Below, piece by piece: positions 34,736 through 45,093 of a DNA stretch of 64,000 nt; position 1 is the first letter of the stretch; each line of letters opens with the position of its first letter. Made by a program: the position numbers and the translations under genes. Where the stretch lies: the NCBI GenBank assembly GCA_030549205.1, contig JAUKTV010000002.1, forward strand, positions 2,604,001 through 2,668,000. The letters run 5' to 3'. Origin of the DNA: Apiosordaria backusii. Its lineage: Eukaryota; Ascomycota; Sordariomycetes; Sordariales; Lasiosphaeriaceae. The notes beneath the pieces were generated by a model, which saw only the letters and a program-made list of their open reading frames with translations, was not told the DNA's origin and searched no databases.

Positions 34736-37186
34736 ATGGTCGGGGGTAGGCGGTTGCTGCTTTCTATCGCGGCGCTCTCTGGCGCTGGCCTCAACAATGC
34801 CGTTGAAGGTGAGTCAAAGGCTTTCACCGTGTGCCAGCTTCTATTCTAACTCTCGTTAGCAGCTCGATTCAGGAGGCAGGATGGGGCCGGTGTCGATGTC
34901 GTCCAGAACGCCACAACACCAATATCAGAACCAACAACACCAATTATCACATCAATCCCAAGTCCGCCACCAAGCCCAATAGACTTGGGCACAGCAACCA
35001 CCTTCACAACTACCAAGAAGGTACCGCCAATAGGACCGCATCGACCTGGAGTTTCACCTGCGAGCATTGTCCAGCTAGATGAGAATGTCGATGTGGGAGA
35101 GAATGAGGAGGTCACTCTTGTTGGCGGAGGTGTTTTAAGGCTAACTGTCGCATCGGATGCGCGTCCGACGCCGGCAGAGGAGGAATATGTCTATCCAGGA
35201 GCATACGGCTCAGATGGGACGTTGACGACAGAGACTGACGCCTTCACTCGGACTGTGCTTCCGACGAGGATATCAGTTGTGCCAAATCCGGGGACAGTGA
35301 GAGGCCCGCCGCCTGTTGAGACGTCAACATCGATTATAGCGGCACCGATTCGAACGCCGCCGAGTAGGCCATTCGTTGTACCAGCCCCAGTTGCGGCCCC
35401 GGAAGAGGTCACGGATATCGATCTAGGCAGTCCGGCACAAGCAGAGCCGGAACCGGAAGAAGAGGAACCAGCACCAGCACCAGCACCAGCGCCGGTACCT
35501 GGTGTGCCAGGGCGGGGAGGTCCCGCGGGTCCCCCAGTGAGAACGTCGAGGAGCGTGGAATCAGCGACTACCGCGGAAATTGATCTAGGATGGGGGAAGC
35601 CAACCACGACGACGTCATCCACATCAACGTGGAGTGGCTACTCCAACTCAACCTTTTTGACATCAGTGCTGTACCCTAACCAGACTACACCACATGTCTC
35701 TACACCAACAACAACTTTGAGCTTCTGTCAGAAGTCAGACAGGACTATCCCACCTACGGTATGGTCGATTGTGTATACAAGCACCCTGACTTGGTACGGA
35801 AATCCAGAGGATTACACACCGGAATATCCACCCATCTCGACCCCGCCACCCGGCCCGACATGTGTTGAGTCACCACCCAGGTGGACCATCTCACATTGCA
35901 CATCTACAGGCGCGGGAGACCAGTATGCAACATGTGTAGTCTCAACATCTACCGCCGACTGGGTCTACGGGCCACAGACAAGCACCGTGCCCAACACCGT
36001 CACCTTCCTCACCACGGACAAGAACCCAGCCGTGGTTTTCACGTCCATGAAACCGCCCAACTACGGCGTTACCCAACCACCGCGCACCCAAGCCCATCAC
36101 GAATCCCTCACCGAGGACGGTGGTGGCTCCCCCATCTCAACCCCGGCATACGGCTCCGAACCCAACAACCCCAACAACCCCCAACCTGTCCAAGAGCCCT
36201 CCCGCTCAGCAACCCCCACCCGCCCCCCGGTGACAGTAATCGTCCAACCAACAGCCATAGTAATAAACGACAACACAATCAAAGACAACACCACCAAAAA
36301 GACCCAAGTCGTTATTGTTTCCGGAGAAACCTTCACCATCGACCCCACCAAAGTCGTCGGCGCGGACACGACAATCGACCGCGTCACCGCCACCGGAGGG
36401 GGGATTTTTTACCCCCCTACTCCGACGACTACCTCCCTCCGCGGGGTGGAAGTCGTCATGACTTCGTCCCTCGTCCTCATCGGGGGGTCAACTTACACCC
36501 TCTCCCCCACTTCCACCATCGTCGTGGTAAAAGGAGAAACTTTCACCATTGGCCCTACCGCCGTGGCGGCAGGTTCACAGACTTTCCATGTGCCCACTGC
36601 ACCACTGCCGACGGAGGTCGTTGTGGTTGGGGGGGAGTTAATCACTGCTGTTGGGCCGAGTGTGGTGATCATTTCTGGCACGACGATCACTTACGGGAAG
36701 GAAGTCTTCACCACCACCATCGGGGATGACGTCGTCACCTTAGGCCCCGGGGGGGTCACGGCTCACGGGACGATCACCCTGGGGGGAACGGCTGCCTTGC
36801 CGGGGGAGACGCAATACGTTGTTGCGGGCGGGGCGACAATCACAAAAATTGGGGCTTCGGTTGTGGTTATAAAACAAACGACGTACACGATTGGTCCTGC
36901 TTCTGTTGGGGGGATTGGGGAGAGGGTGATAACGACTACGGTGGGGGGGGAGGAGGTGGTTATTGGTTGGCCGGGGGGTGTGGTTGTCGGGGGGACGACG
37001 ACGATGGGGTTCCCTTTTGGGCCTACGATGGTGATTACACCTGGGGCGAGGGTTAGTGGGGGTGTGGCGAGTGCTACGGGGGGTGTGCTTCAGGGGGAAG
37101 ATGAGGAGGATGGGGCGGTTGGTGTGGGTGTCAGCCGTGGGTTGATGATGGCGGCAATGGTAGGGGTGTTGATGTGGGTTGTTTAA
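34736..37186 (+). CDS. Predicted GPI-anchored, S/T/P-rich surface protein with V/G/T repeats
   Basis: Exon 1 is 34736-34808 and exon 2 is 34863-37186, 798 aa; the intron is GTGAGT to TAGCAG, with TCTAAC as branch. The first ~23 residues (RRLLLSIAALSGAGLNNA) form a signal peptide. A P/T-rich region with an EPEPEEEEPAPAPAPAPVP spacer follows, then a middle domain with Cys residues in CVESPPRW, SHCTSTG and YATCVVS. From about residue 420 to 760 imperfect repeats occur of the pattern hydrophobic-V-G/S-G-E-T-F/Y-T-I-G-P (for example VVIVSGETFTIDPT, VVVKGETFTIGPT, VVIISGTTITYG). These are suggestive of a beta-solenoid. The end (LMMAAMVGVLMWVV) is a GPI-type hydrophobic tail. I do not recognise a named family; a wall or adhesion role is inferred only. 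Codon use in the last 300 nt is unusually G-rich. Confidence 0.8.
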
Positions 37187-38665
37187 AAGGCCCTTTCCTG
37201 TTAACGACATCTGCCTTTCACCTTGTTGTCTTCACCCCTCCTTACCTATTCCTTCCTCGTTTTACACCCCCGCCCCTGGCCTGGCGAACGGCGTCTGGAG
37301 TTCTTTGGGGGGTTCTTATTATCTTGTCTGTAGGTGTGAACAACAACAAAAACGGGTTATGGGCCTGGGTCTTTTGAGTTTTCTCTCTCTCTCTTTTTTT
37401 GTTCTCAGGCAGGTGTATGAGCTGAACTGGGGGACTTCTTCTTGATCTTTTGTCGTTGGGGATGGATGGATGGATCTGTTCTGATGTTTGATAGGTACTA
37501 TACCCCCGGGATGACACAAATGCGGGGTGGTGTGTATTACATGCAGGCAGGTTAAGAGTACAACTAGTCATGTACAATTGTCAGGAAGACAACATCACGG
37601 TAGTAAACAACAGCGATAGCGAGAGCAAATAGCTGGAATTGGGAGGAATGGAAACATTGAAATATATGGGTATTTAAAACATAATCGCTTGTCATATCCC
37701 AACGTTAACCACTCGTGATACCTAGTTGAAGCTTGCTTGATCATACATACACACTTACCCAGCCAGACCTTCTATGTAGATGAAAACAACCGACATCTCT
37801 CATGTTTTCATGAACATGAACTTCCTGCATCATCTTCTTCCTACCTAACTTGATCCGCTAAACAGTCTTGATTTGTATCCCTCTCCCGAAAAGGTATCCA
37901 AGGCATTTTGCCTACACTTGTGCTCAATCCTATTCGAAGTCTACAAATCAAGATAATACCGTAGAGCTTGACAGGGCTTGATTTTGAGGAACTAGCATAT
38001 CTATCCGCTTGCCATTGCTCGTAGGGGTGTGCCCACCCTACTCCTCACAACTTTCCTGATATTTGGACTTCTCCATGCACTCAGCTGTCTATTCGGGTAG
38101 TTTGTAAGAGAACTCTCTCGCTATTGATGGATGGATCCTTCCTCGTGTGTTCTGATGGGTGTATGATAGACGCGGTGATGATGTGGGACTGGCAATTGGT
38201 TAGTTAACCAGGGTTCGTTATTAGTGAGGTAAGCATCCTAGTATCAAGTTCGCGAATGGAGCTGGCCGTAGTAAAGCAATATGGTGTGGTGGTGGTGGCA
38301 TCGACACTGTGGACAGAGGTCAGATTTGAGTTCTGACCATAGAATGATATGGGAATTCAGGGGTGCGCTGTTGGCCTCTTAACCCCTGACTATACAGGGA
38401 AATCCCAGTCATCAGGCCAACACAACCACATCTTTCATATCCAATATGGTATTATCCAAAAAAACAGATACATTGCATCACTATAAAAGTAGAACAAATG
38501 CAAAACTGACTTGCAGCCGTGGATACCGCTAGGCGAAATAAAAGAAAAGCACTACAAAACATAAATTTTTGTTGCCCATGAACCCGCCAGAGAAAAACTA
38601 AAGACGCTTGTAACCCCCGGAACCCAATACCCAACCCATACACCAACCAAAGAACCAAGAAAAGT
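37187..38665. other. Convergent intergenic region
   Basis: The 3' ends of the predicted GPI-anchored protein gene and arg-2 face each other here. A CT-microsatellite-like run lies at about 37381-37397 and a GATG run at about 37459-37472. I see no gene. Confidence 0.45.
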
Positions 38666-40090
38666 TTAGGCAGCGTTGGCCAACTTGGTGGGCTCAACAC
38701 CGACACGCTCCTTGCTGAGAATGTCGATCATGAGCTGAGATGGCCTGTTGTCACGGTAGACGGTGGCGCTGCTCTTGTACATCCTGACGTTGTCGAGGTA
38801 CTTGTCGAACAGGTAGGAAGAATCCATCGGACCACCCTTAGCTTCGGGGTGGAACTGGGTCGAGAAGATTGGTCTAGTCTTGTGCATCATACCCTCGTTG
38901 GAGCCGTCGTTGAGGTTGACGAAGTACTCCTTAAAGTCGCTGGGCAGAGTGCTGGTATCGACGGCGTAACCGTGGTTCTGGCTGGTAATGTGGCATTGAC
39001 CGGTGGTCAAGTCGAGAGCCGGGATGTTGTGGGCACGGTTACCATACTTGAGCTTGATGGTCTGGGCACCAACGGCAAGAGCCAAAAGCTGGTGGCCAAG
39101 GCAAATGCCCATGATGGGGACAGGGGAAGACTCCATCAGGCGGGCAAGGTTGTAGACAGTCTCCTGGCAATGAGTCGGGTCACCGGGGCCGTTGGAGATG
39201 AAGATACCGTCGAAGTTGTCGGCAACCTTGTGGATGGGGTAGTCGTAGGGGAAGACAGTGACGGAAGCACCGCGGCTAACCAAGCTGCGCAGAATGTTCT
39301 CCTTCACACCGCAGTCGATAAGACCAACGTGAAACTCGGCGTTGGGGTTGGCAACGACGAATGGGGCCTTGGTGCTCACACGCTTAACCAAGTTGATCTG
39401 GCCTGGGTCGATGAAACCCTCGTCCTCATCGGCATCGTATTCGTCACCAATGGTGATCCTGGCGAGAGAGGAACCCTGTTCACGGAGATAGGTGACAATG
39501 GCACGGGTGTCGACGCCGGAGATGGCAGGAACACCCTCCCGAGCGCACCACTCGCCCAGGCTCTCGACGGCGGTCCAATGGCTGTACTTCTCAGCCACAT
39601 CGGCGACGACCACACCAGCGCACTGGATATGGGGAGACTCGAAGTACTTGAGAAGACCGAACTCGTCGCGCTGGTTCGAGGGCACACCGTAGTTGCCGAT
39701 CAAGGGCTGGGTGAAGACCAAAATCTGGCCACGGTAGGAGGGGTCGGTCATGGACTCGGGGTAGCCCACGAGGGAGGTGGTGAAGACAGCCTCACCAGAA
39801 ATGTTGGTATCGGCACCAAAAGCCTTGCCTTGGAACACAGGGCCATCCTACAGTATATACTATTAGTCTCTGGAGGAAACACACAGCGAACATGAGACTA
39901 AACATACTCTGATAGTGAAAGTAGCCTCAACACCTGAGGCCGCAGCAGTGGCTCTGCGATCAACACCAGGCATAGACCTGCCCTTGCTTCCAGACACAGC
40001 AACCTTGCTCAGGAAGCGGGTAGCGACCTTGGGCGCGGCGAAAGCCGACGCGGTCTTGGGGAGACGAGCGGCCAAGCGAGTGAACATCAT
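38666..40090 (-). CDS. arg-2: Arginine-specific carbamoyl-phosphate synthase, small (glutaminase) subunit
   Basis: Exons 40090-39908 and 39847-38666 on the minus strand give 454 aa; the intron is GTATGT to CTGTAG. The protein releases ammonia from glutamine for the large subunit (ARG-3 in Neurospora), which makes carbamoyl phosphate for citrulline and arginine in mitochondria. The first ~40 residues are basic and S/A-rich (MMFTRLAARLPKTASAF), a mitochondrial presequence. The CPSase small-chain domain (DGPVFQGKAFGA, SLVGYPESMTDPSYRGQ) is followed by a class I glutamine amidotransferase domain. That domain has nucleophile Cys310 in GICLGHQ and His394/Glu396 in FHPEAKGG. Length and sequence match Neurospora ARG-2. 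Its leader carries the spliced attenuator uORF annotated separately, so translation should fall when arginine is plentiful. Confidence 0.97.
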
Positions 40091-40167
40091 GTCGACTGCT
40101 AGTGCGGGTTGGTGTATAAAAAAATAAAACGGGGTTGGAATCTAGTGGCAGCGCGAGATTGGAAGTC

Positions 40168-40531
40168 TTAAGCGTTCAGGGCTCTCCACAGATGGTCTGG
40201 ATTCTAGTCAGTACAAAGCGGTGAGTCAAGCCATATCCCGGGAGAGATGCGGACCTGAGAGATAATCCTAAGACACAAATGCATTAGCTTCCATCTTCTA
40301 GACACGGTAATTTGAGGTGAATGAAAAATATGCATTCAATTGGCATTGTAGCGGCCCAATGCCTCTTGACAAGCATAGAGAATTCGCGTGGAGGGGCTGA
40401 GGTGGGAGTGGAAAGGAGCGTCCACGATGGTGACAGCGGGGTCGGCCAGCACAGCACGCCCCTGCCAGCAGTAGGGGATTGTGTTTCACTGAGCGTACCT
40501 GAGAAGTAAACTCTGACGAACGGCCGTTCAT
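40168..40531 (-). CDS. arg-2 upstream ORF: arginine attenuator peptide, split over three exons
   Basis: Minus-strand exons 40531-40499 (33 nt), 40267-40255 (13 nt) and 40196-40168 (29 nt) make exactly 75 nt, a 24-codon uORF plus stop. The exons encode MNGRSSEFTSQ, then DYLS, then (across a split codon) DHLWRALNA. This is nearly the attenuator peptide of Neurospora arg-2 and related fungal CPA1 leaders. Intron 1 (231 nt) runs GTACGC to GTCTTAG, with GCTAAT as branch; intron 2 (58 nt) runs GTCCGC to ATCCAG, with TACTGAC as branch. The family peptide stalls ribosomes at its stop codon when arginine is high, blocking re-scanning to the main start 77 nt downstream. Asp12, known to be essential in Neurospora, is the first codon of the 13-nt micro-exon. 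Exon boundaries are inferred from the conserved peptide and splice signals. Confidence 0.9.
40222..40228. promoter_or_regulatory. TGAGTCA/TGACTCA site (CPC1/Gcn4-type) in the arg-2 leader
   Basis: A perfect 7-bp palindromic-type TGACTCA element lies inside the second leader intron. Neurospora CPC-1 and yeast Gcn4 bind this sequence at amino-acid biosynthetic genes. It lies downstream of the inferred uORF start, so it would act from within the transcribed region if functional. Confidence 0.45.
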
Positions 40532-41351
40532 CAGCACTGTTGTAAGGGTGACAATTCGAAAAGGTGAGAAGTCTATAAGAGACTAGAGCAATGCGGTTGC
40601 TTGAAGCAAGGCGTTGGCGTGGTGAATCAGATTCGGCATGCAGTTGTTGGAATCGAGAAGAAGAAAAAGGCGGGAAGCGAGAGAAAAATCCGTCTTTTTT
40701 GTCATTCAGTCCCCCAAGAATTTTGCAGACGCCTTATTGGCAAGATCTTGATTGGTCCACCTGCCCGGAGCACTGAAAATTATCGGAAGCCGATTCACGG
40801 GGCGGGGCTCTCGACCGCCTCCGCCAATTTTTGATGCTCGTTTTGTCCTAGCGGGCCATTCCAGCGCTTTGTTGCGGCTTCGGACGCTCCCAAAGTGTCT
40901 TGGGATGCAGGGTCTTCACAACACTTCAGCCGAAAAGACTCAGACCCGAAATTCGAAACCCCTTTTTGGTCCAAGTTTAAACTCGAAAATGGGGAGTCAA
41001 TTGTCATAGTTTGAAGGGACAGACGGAGCAGACCTACGTCACAGGGGACACAATGCGGGGTGCTGCCGCATTCATCCCACACTCTTCTTATCTCTTGTGC
41101 TATCTCGATGACATCGTCGTCTGAAAATGAGTCCTTCTTTGTAGATCACTGAATCTATATATGATAGCAGAACTTTATGTCGCTATAATGATGCGTAAGG
41201 AATGCTCATAAACAGGGACGGCCGTCTAAATTTCAGTGATGTCCAACAGACAATGTAACAAAATGATGTCGTTGCGCAGGGAAAAGTGCAAAGCTGGCAA
41301 AATCTAGATGCAGACAAACACTACCAATACATTGTTGTGTACACTGTCTCT
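40532..41351. promoter_or_regulatory. arg-2 promoter and etfB 3' region
   Basis: 820 bp between the uORF start and the end of the ETF-beta gene, both on the minus strand. The arg-2 promoter must lie in the left part. No TATA box can be assigned with confidence. Confidence 0.4.
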
Positions 41352-42322
41352 CTAAAGAGCACCCAGCTCCTTGAGCTTGGAGATCAGACCATCAACATCT
41401 TCAACCTTGCCGCCGCCCTTTCTCGGGGTGGTTCTACAAATAATATTAGCACCCAAGCTCACATTGACTCGTAGACAATCCAATAAAACTCACCAGTAAC
41501 CTTGAGAGTCTTAAGTCTCTTCTCCCCCGTAATCCCAAAGTCGGCCAGCGTCTTCTTCTCCAAAGGCTTCTTCTTCGCCTTCATGATATTCGGCAAGCTC
41601 GCATAGCGGGGCTCATTCAGGCGCAAATCCGTCGTGATAATCATGGGAAGCTTCGCCTTCACAGTCTCAACACCGCCATCAACCTCACGAGTAACACTAA
41701 CAGTGTCGTTCTCCCCAAACACAACCTCGCTCGCCTGCGTCGCCTGAGGCCACCCCAAAAGGCCAGCCAGCATCTGTCCAGTCTGGTTGGCGTCGTCGTC
41801 AATGCTCTGCTTGCCGAGGAAGACCAAGTTGCTCTTTTGCTGCTCAACAGCAGCCTTGAGCAGCTTGGCAACGCTCAGCGGCTCGAGGTCCTCGCCCTCC
41901 TTGACCTCCACGTGAATGCCGCGGTCGGCGCCCATGGCCATGGCGGTGCGCAGGATATCCTGAGCCTTGGTCGGTCCGGCGCTGATGACGCAGATGTCCT
42001 CGACACCACCGGGGGCACGCTCCTTCTCGCGGATGCGCACGCTCTCCTCGACTGAGAGCTCGTCGAAGGGGTTCATGCTGTGCTTGACGCCGGCCGTCTC
42101 GACGCCCGTTTGGGCTTTGTTGACGCGGGGCTTGACCTGCAAACGAGGGGGTTGTATGCGTTAGCATCTTCGCCGAACGTCTCTTACTCCGTCCCTTCCC
42201 TTTCCCGCCCAAAGCCCGCGCACAGTTGGCATGCACGCAACGACTTCCAAACTCGAGATGGTATAACGTACCGCATAGTCAATGACCCGCTTGACGGGCA
42301 CTAATATCCGTAAGGCTGACAT
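41352..42322 (-). CDS. Electron-transfer flavoprotein beta subunit (last exon out of frame)
   Basis: Minus-strand exons are 42322-42272, 42136-41494 and 41433-41352. Exon 1 gives MSALRILVPVKRVIDYA, and exon 2 gives VKPRVNKAQTGVETAGVKHS and the family stretch GKQSIDDDANQTGQMLAGLLGWPQA. The protein pairs with ETF-alpha to carry electrons from acyl-CoA dehydrogenases to ETF-ubiquinone oxidoreductase in mitochondria. Intron 1 is GTACGT to TTGCAG. The last intron (GTGAGT, GCTAAT, TTGTAG) is canonical, and the last exon clearly ends GGGKVEDVDGLISKLKELGAL-like in the frame leading to TAG at 41354-41352. However, the exon lengths sum to 776 nt, two short of a multiple of three or one base missing. 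A one-base indel near 41425 or an unusual splice is implied. Confidence 0.88.
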
Positions 42323-42732
42323 GTCGAAGTCTGCGGCTCAATGGCGGATCGTGGATCTCGACAAGAGGGGAGGGAGAGGGAAGCTTTCGCTTGATCGCAT
42401 GCGCATGACGCTCGCTGGTTCCTTGGTCCATCCCGGCTAGTGCCGGGTCCGGGTTGAACCTCGGCCAAGCGGCGGCGGGCCATTGATGGGGCACACCCCT
42501 AACCCTGAAATCAGATATCAAGCAGTGACACAGCATCAATAGCAACCAGCAAAAGAAGACAAGCTAGATAGGTATCAAGGACTGACTGTATATCGCCCAG
42601 CAACAACGTCTAGTATTCGAAAACAAAACAAAGGACATGCTCTTGACAAGACCAACACAACACCACCGCCCGTATATTGCACGTATACCTTTCCTGTGTG
42701 CACCCCCTTAGCCCCTGACCCAGACCTCAAAC
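42323..42732. other. Spacer between etfB start and ArfGAP 3' end
   Basis: Tandem spacer of 410 bp on the minus strand. It includes the etfB promoter and the ArfGAP 3' region. No gene is seen. Confidence 0.4.
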
Positions 42733-44051
42733 TCACCAATCCTCCCACTCATCCTTAGAGTTCTGCTTCGAAGGGCCAGAAGAAGAAGGCTTGCTACCAC
42801 CCAAAGCAGACGTCCCAATAGAATTCCCGCTCGTCTTGCGATTATCAGCAGCCGACGCAAAATCATCCCAAAACGCCCGCTTGCTCTCGTCAAAGTTCTC
42901 GTTCCTGACCGGCTTATACCCACTCCCCGATGGCCCCTCCACAAATCTCGTGAACCCCTCCGACGCAGTCTTGGTACCAGCCTGAGCAGCCTTGGCCGCA
43001 TTCGCAGCCGCGACGCGTGCTTGAGCCGCAAAGTCCGACTCAGCAATCTAAACCACAGCATTAGCACCCCTGACCCAAATCCCCCAGATATATCAACATC
43101 ACAACATACCTGCTTAGCAGTAGGCTGAATAAACCCCTCATTCACCGTCTTCGCCGTCTTCGCAACCGAACTAGTAAACCACCCAAACCCCTTACTCAAC
43201 GCCGCCACCGGGTCCTTCTGCAAATCCTCCAACCCCGGCAAGCCCTGCTGCTGCTGCGCATTCCTCTGGCTCGGCACAGATGAACTCCCCGAGCTCCCAA
43301 AACCCTGATACTTCCCCCCCTGACTCGGCGGCAAATCCGCCGACCTCTGCGCATTCCTCTCCCCCAGCTTCGAGAAGTAATCCACATCCACCTTGATCTT
43401 CCCCCCTCCCTGCCCAGCCGCACCCGCACCACCACCACTCTGCGCCGGACTCCCCGTCCTACTCCCCGAAGTCGCACTCCCACTCAGCGGCGCCGATGCC
43501 GTAGCACTCTTTGTCGCCGCAGCCGTCGTCGTCGTCGTCGTCTTTTGGCCGGGTACATACTCCCTCCCCTCCACCCTACAACTCAACCTCTCCTTCCACT
43601 CCTCCCCCACCTCCCCGCCATACCTCTCCGCAATCGTCGCCCCCTCCCAGCTCACCCCCATCATCTTATTCTGCTCATGCCCCTCAAAGAATTTCTTCCA
43701 ATTCTCGTTCCCCCCCAGCCTCATCCTCTCAATTTCCGCTTGCTTGAACGCGTCCATCGAGATGGACCTCACAAAGGAGATATGCACCCCCAGCCCGCGG
43801 TGAACTCCCGCACAGCTGAGGCAGATGAAAATCCCAAACTTGGGCGACGCCCACTGGGGGGAGGGCGCGCCGCAGTCGCAGCAGAGCGAGTTGCCCGGTT
43901 CGGATTGGATCGTGACCAGCTGTTTCCATTTCCCAATCACCCATCAGTATATCTTCTCTATTTAAATGTAAAAGGTGGAAAGGATAGTGAGAGAAAAACG
44001 CACCTTACTCCTCGTCTCGGGGTCAACTTCCCACATGGCGTTGGCTGCCAT
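42733..44051 (-). CDS. gcs1: ArfGAP, Gcs1/ArfGAP1 type
   Basis: Exons 44051-44004, 43919-43110 and 43047-42733 on the minus strand give 390 aa. The first exon encodes MAANAMWEVDPETRSK. The ArfGAP zinc finger follows as C29-x2-C32-x16-C49-x2-C52, with the arginine finger Arg57 in GVHRGLGVHISFVRSI. The protein stimulates GTP hydrolysis on Arf1 at Golgi and endosomal membranes, controlling COPI vesicle cycles. The C-terminal half has S/G/A-rich linkers and a short amphipathic region (GFGWFTSSVAKTAKTVNEGF) like the ALPS lipid-packing motifs of ArfGAP1/Gcs1. It ends in the acidic-aromatic KDEWEDW, a typical coat or adaptor-binding WxxW-like tail. Introns are GTGCGT to AACAG (84 nt) and GTATGT to GTTTAG (62 nt). 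Confidence 0.95.
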
Positions 44052-45093
44052 CTTTGCGTGCGTTTCCCTATTCTTTCTTGTATCCCACTCTCTCTCTCTC
44101 TCTCTCTATCTCTTTATCGTCTCCCCTTCCTTTAAAAATCGCAATCGATCGTCGTCCTTTCTTTATCGCGGAGTTGCGTTGCGTCAGTGGTAGTAGTTGC
44201 AAAGTAATAAAGTCGGAAGTTGTCGCGTGGCGTTTGAAACGGGGAAAAAGGGTCGCTCCTCGCTCGCTGCCCGCCCGCGAAATTGAGAACACACGCTCCC
44301 TACCCAAGAAAAAAAAGCCACGAATCGGCTACGGGTCACCAAAACTCCTAATAATTGCTCGCAGGTCCGATGGCACAGTAATGAGCGCTAAGATTTAAAC
44401 AAATAATCAAAAATAATTTCAAGACGCTCTGAGAGTCAAATTCAATATTCCGTAATGTTGGGTGTGTGGAACTCTCGGCGCCAAACTGCCCCATCCCGTA
44501 CCCCTGCAGGAATGTTCAAATAACCACCAGGAAACATCATTCCAAGAATCATCATCATCATTTCGCAAAGTCTCGAGACAAAAACAAATAGCAGCTTGTG
44601 GAAGGGATAAGACAGGACTCCAAAAAGCTTTATGTCTTGCCATTTCCCAAGAATAACTTCTACTGATCCCGAGAACGTATGTTGGCGTCCATCACTACAT
44701 ACATTTCCGTAGTACACCGCCTGATGAACTGCGAGAAAGAGAATCAAAATGTCGTCTACTCCACCAAAAAATCAGGTAAAGAGGTCATGAAAAATTAATG
44801 GATATTCGTGTGCCAAAGCCACTAAAATAAGCCTCCTCCTGTAGTGTCTACCCGTAAAGAGAGGCCCTTTAGAACCCCAAATCTCGAACCGGACGCCCAG
44901 GAAACTATTTTATCTCTCTCGCTGCATTTTCATCTCTAACCATAACCGAAATTCATCCACCCATTCCCGTCGTGAAAAATGCAACCGCAAAAAAGTTAAT
45001 ACATACGATTAAGAAGATAGTCGGGTAAAGATAACGCGTTATCATCTTCGCCGGTATCGTCTCGCGTCCCCATGCTCATCAAAGGTTGAGCAT
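44052..45093. other. ArfGAP promoter and RNA-binding protein 3' region
   Basis: Tandem minus-strand spacer. A CT microsatellite (about 44089-44112) lies in the presumed ArfGAP leader or promoter. I see no gene in the rest. Confidence 0.45.

Noticed and set aside
43545..44135. 196-codon plus-strand frame
   Set aside because: It is antisense to the ArfGAP zinc-finger exon and ends in a CT microsatellite translated as an SLSL repeat.
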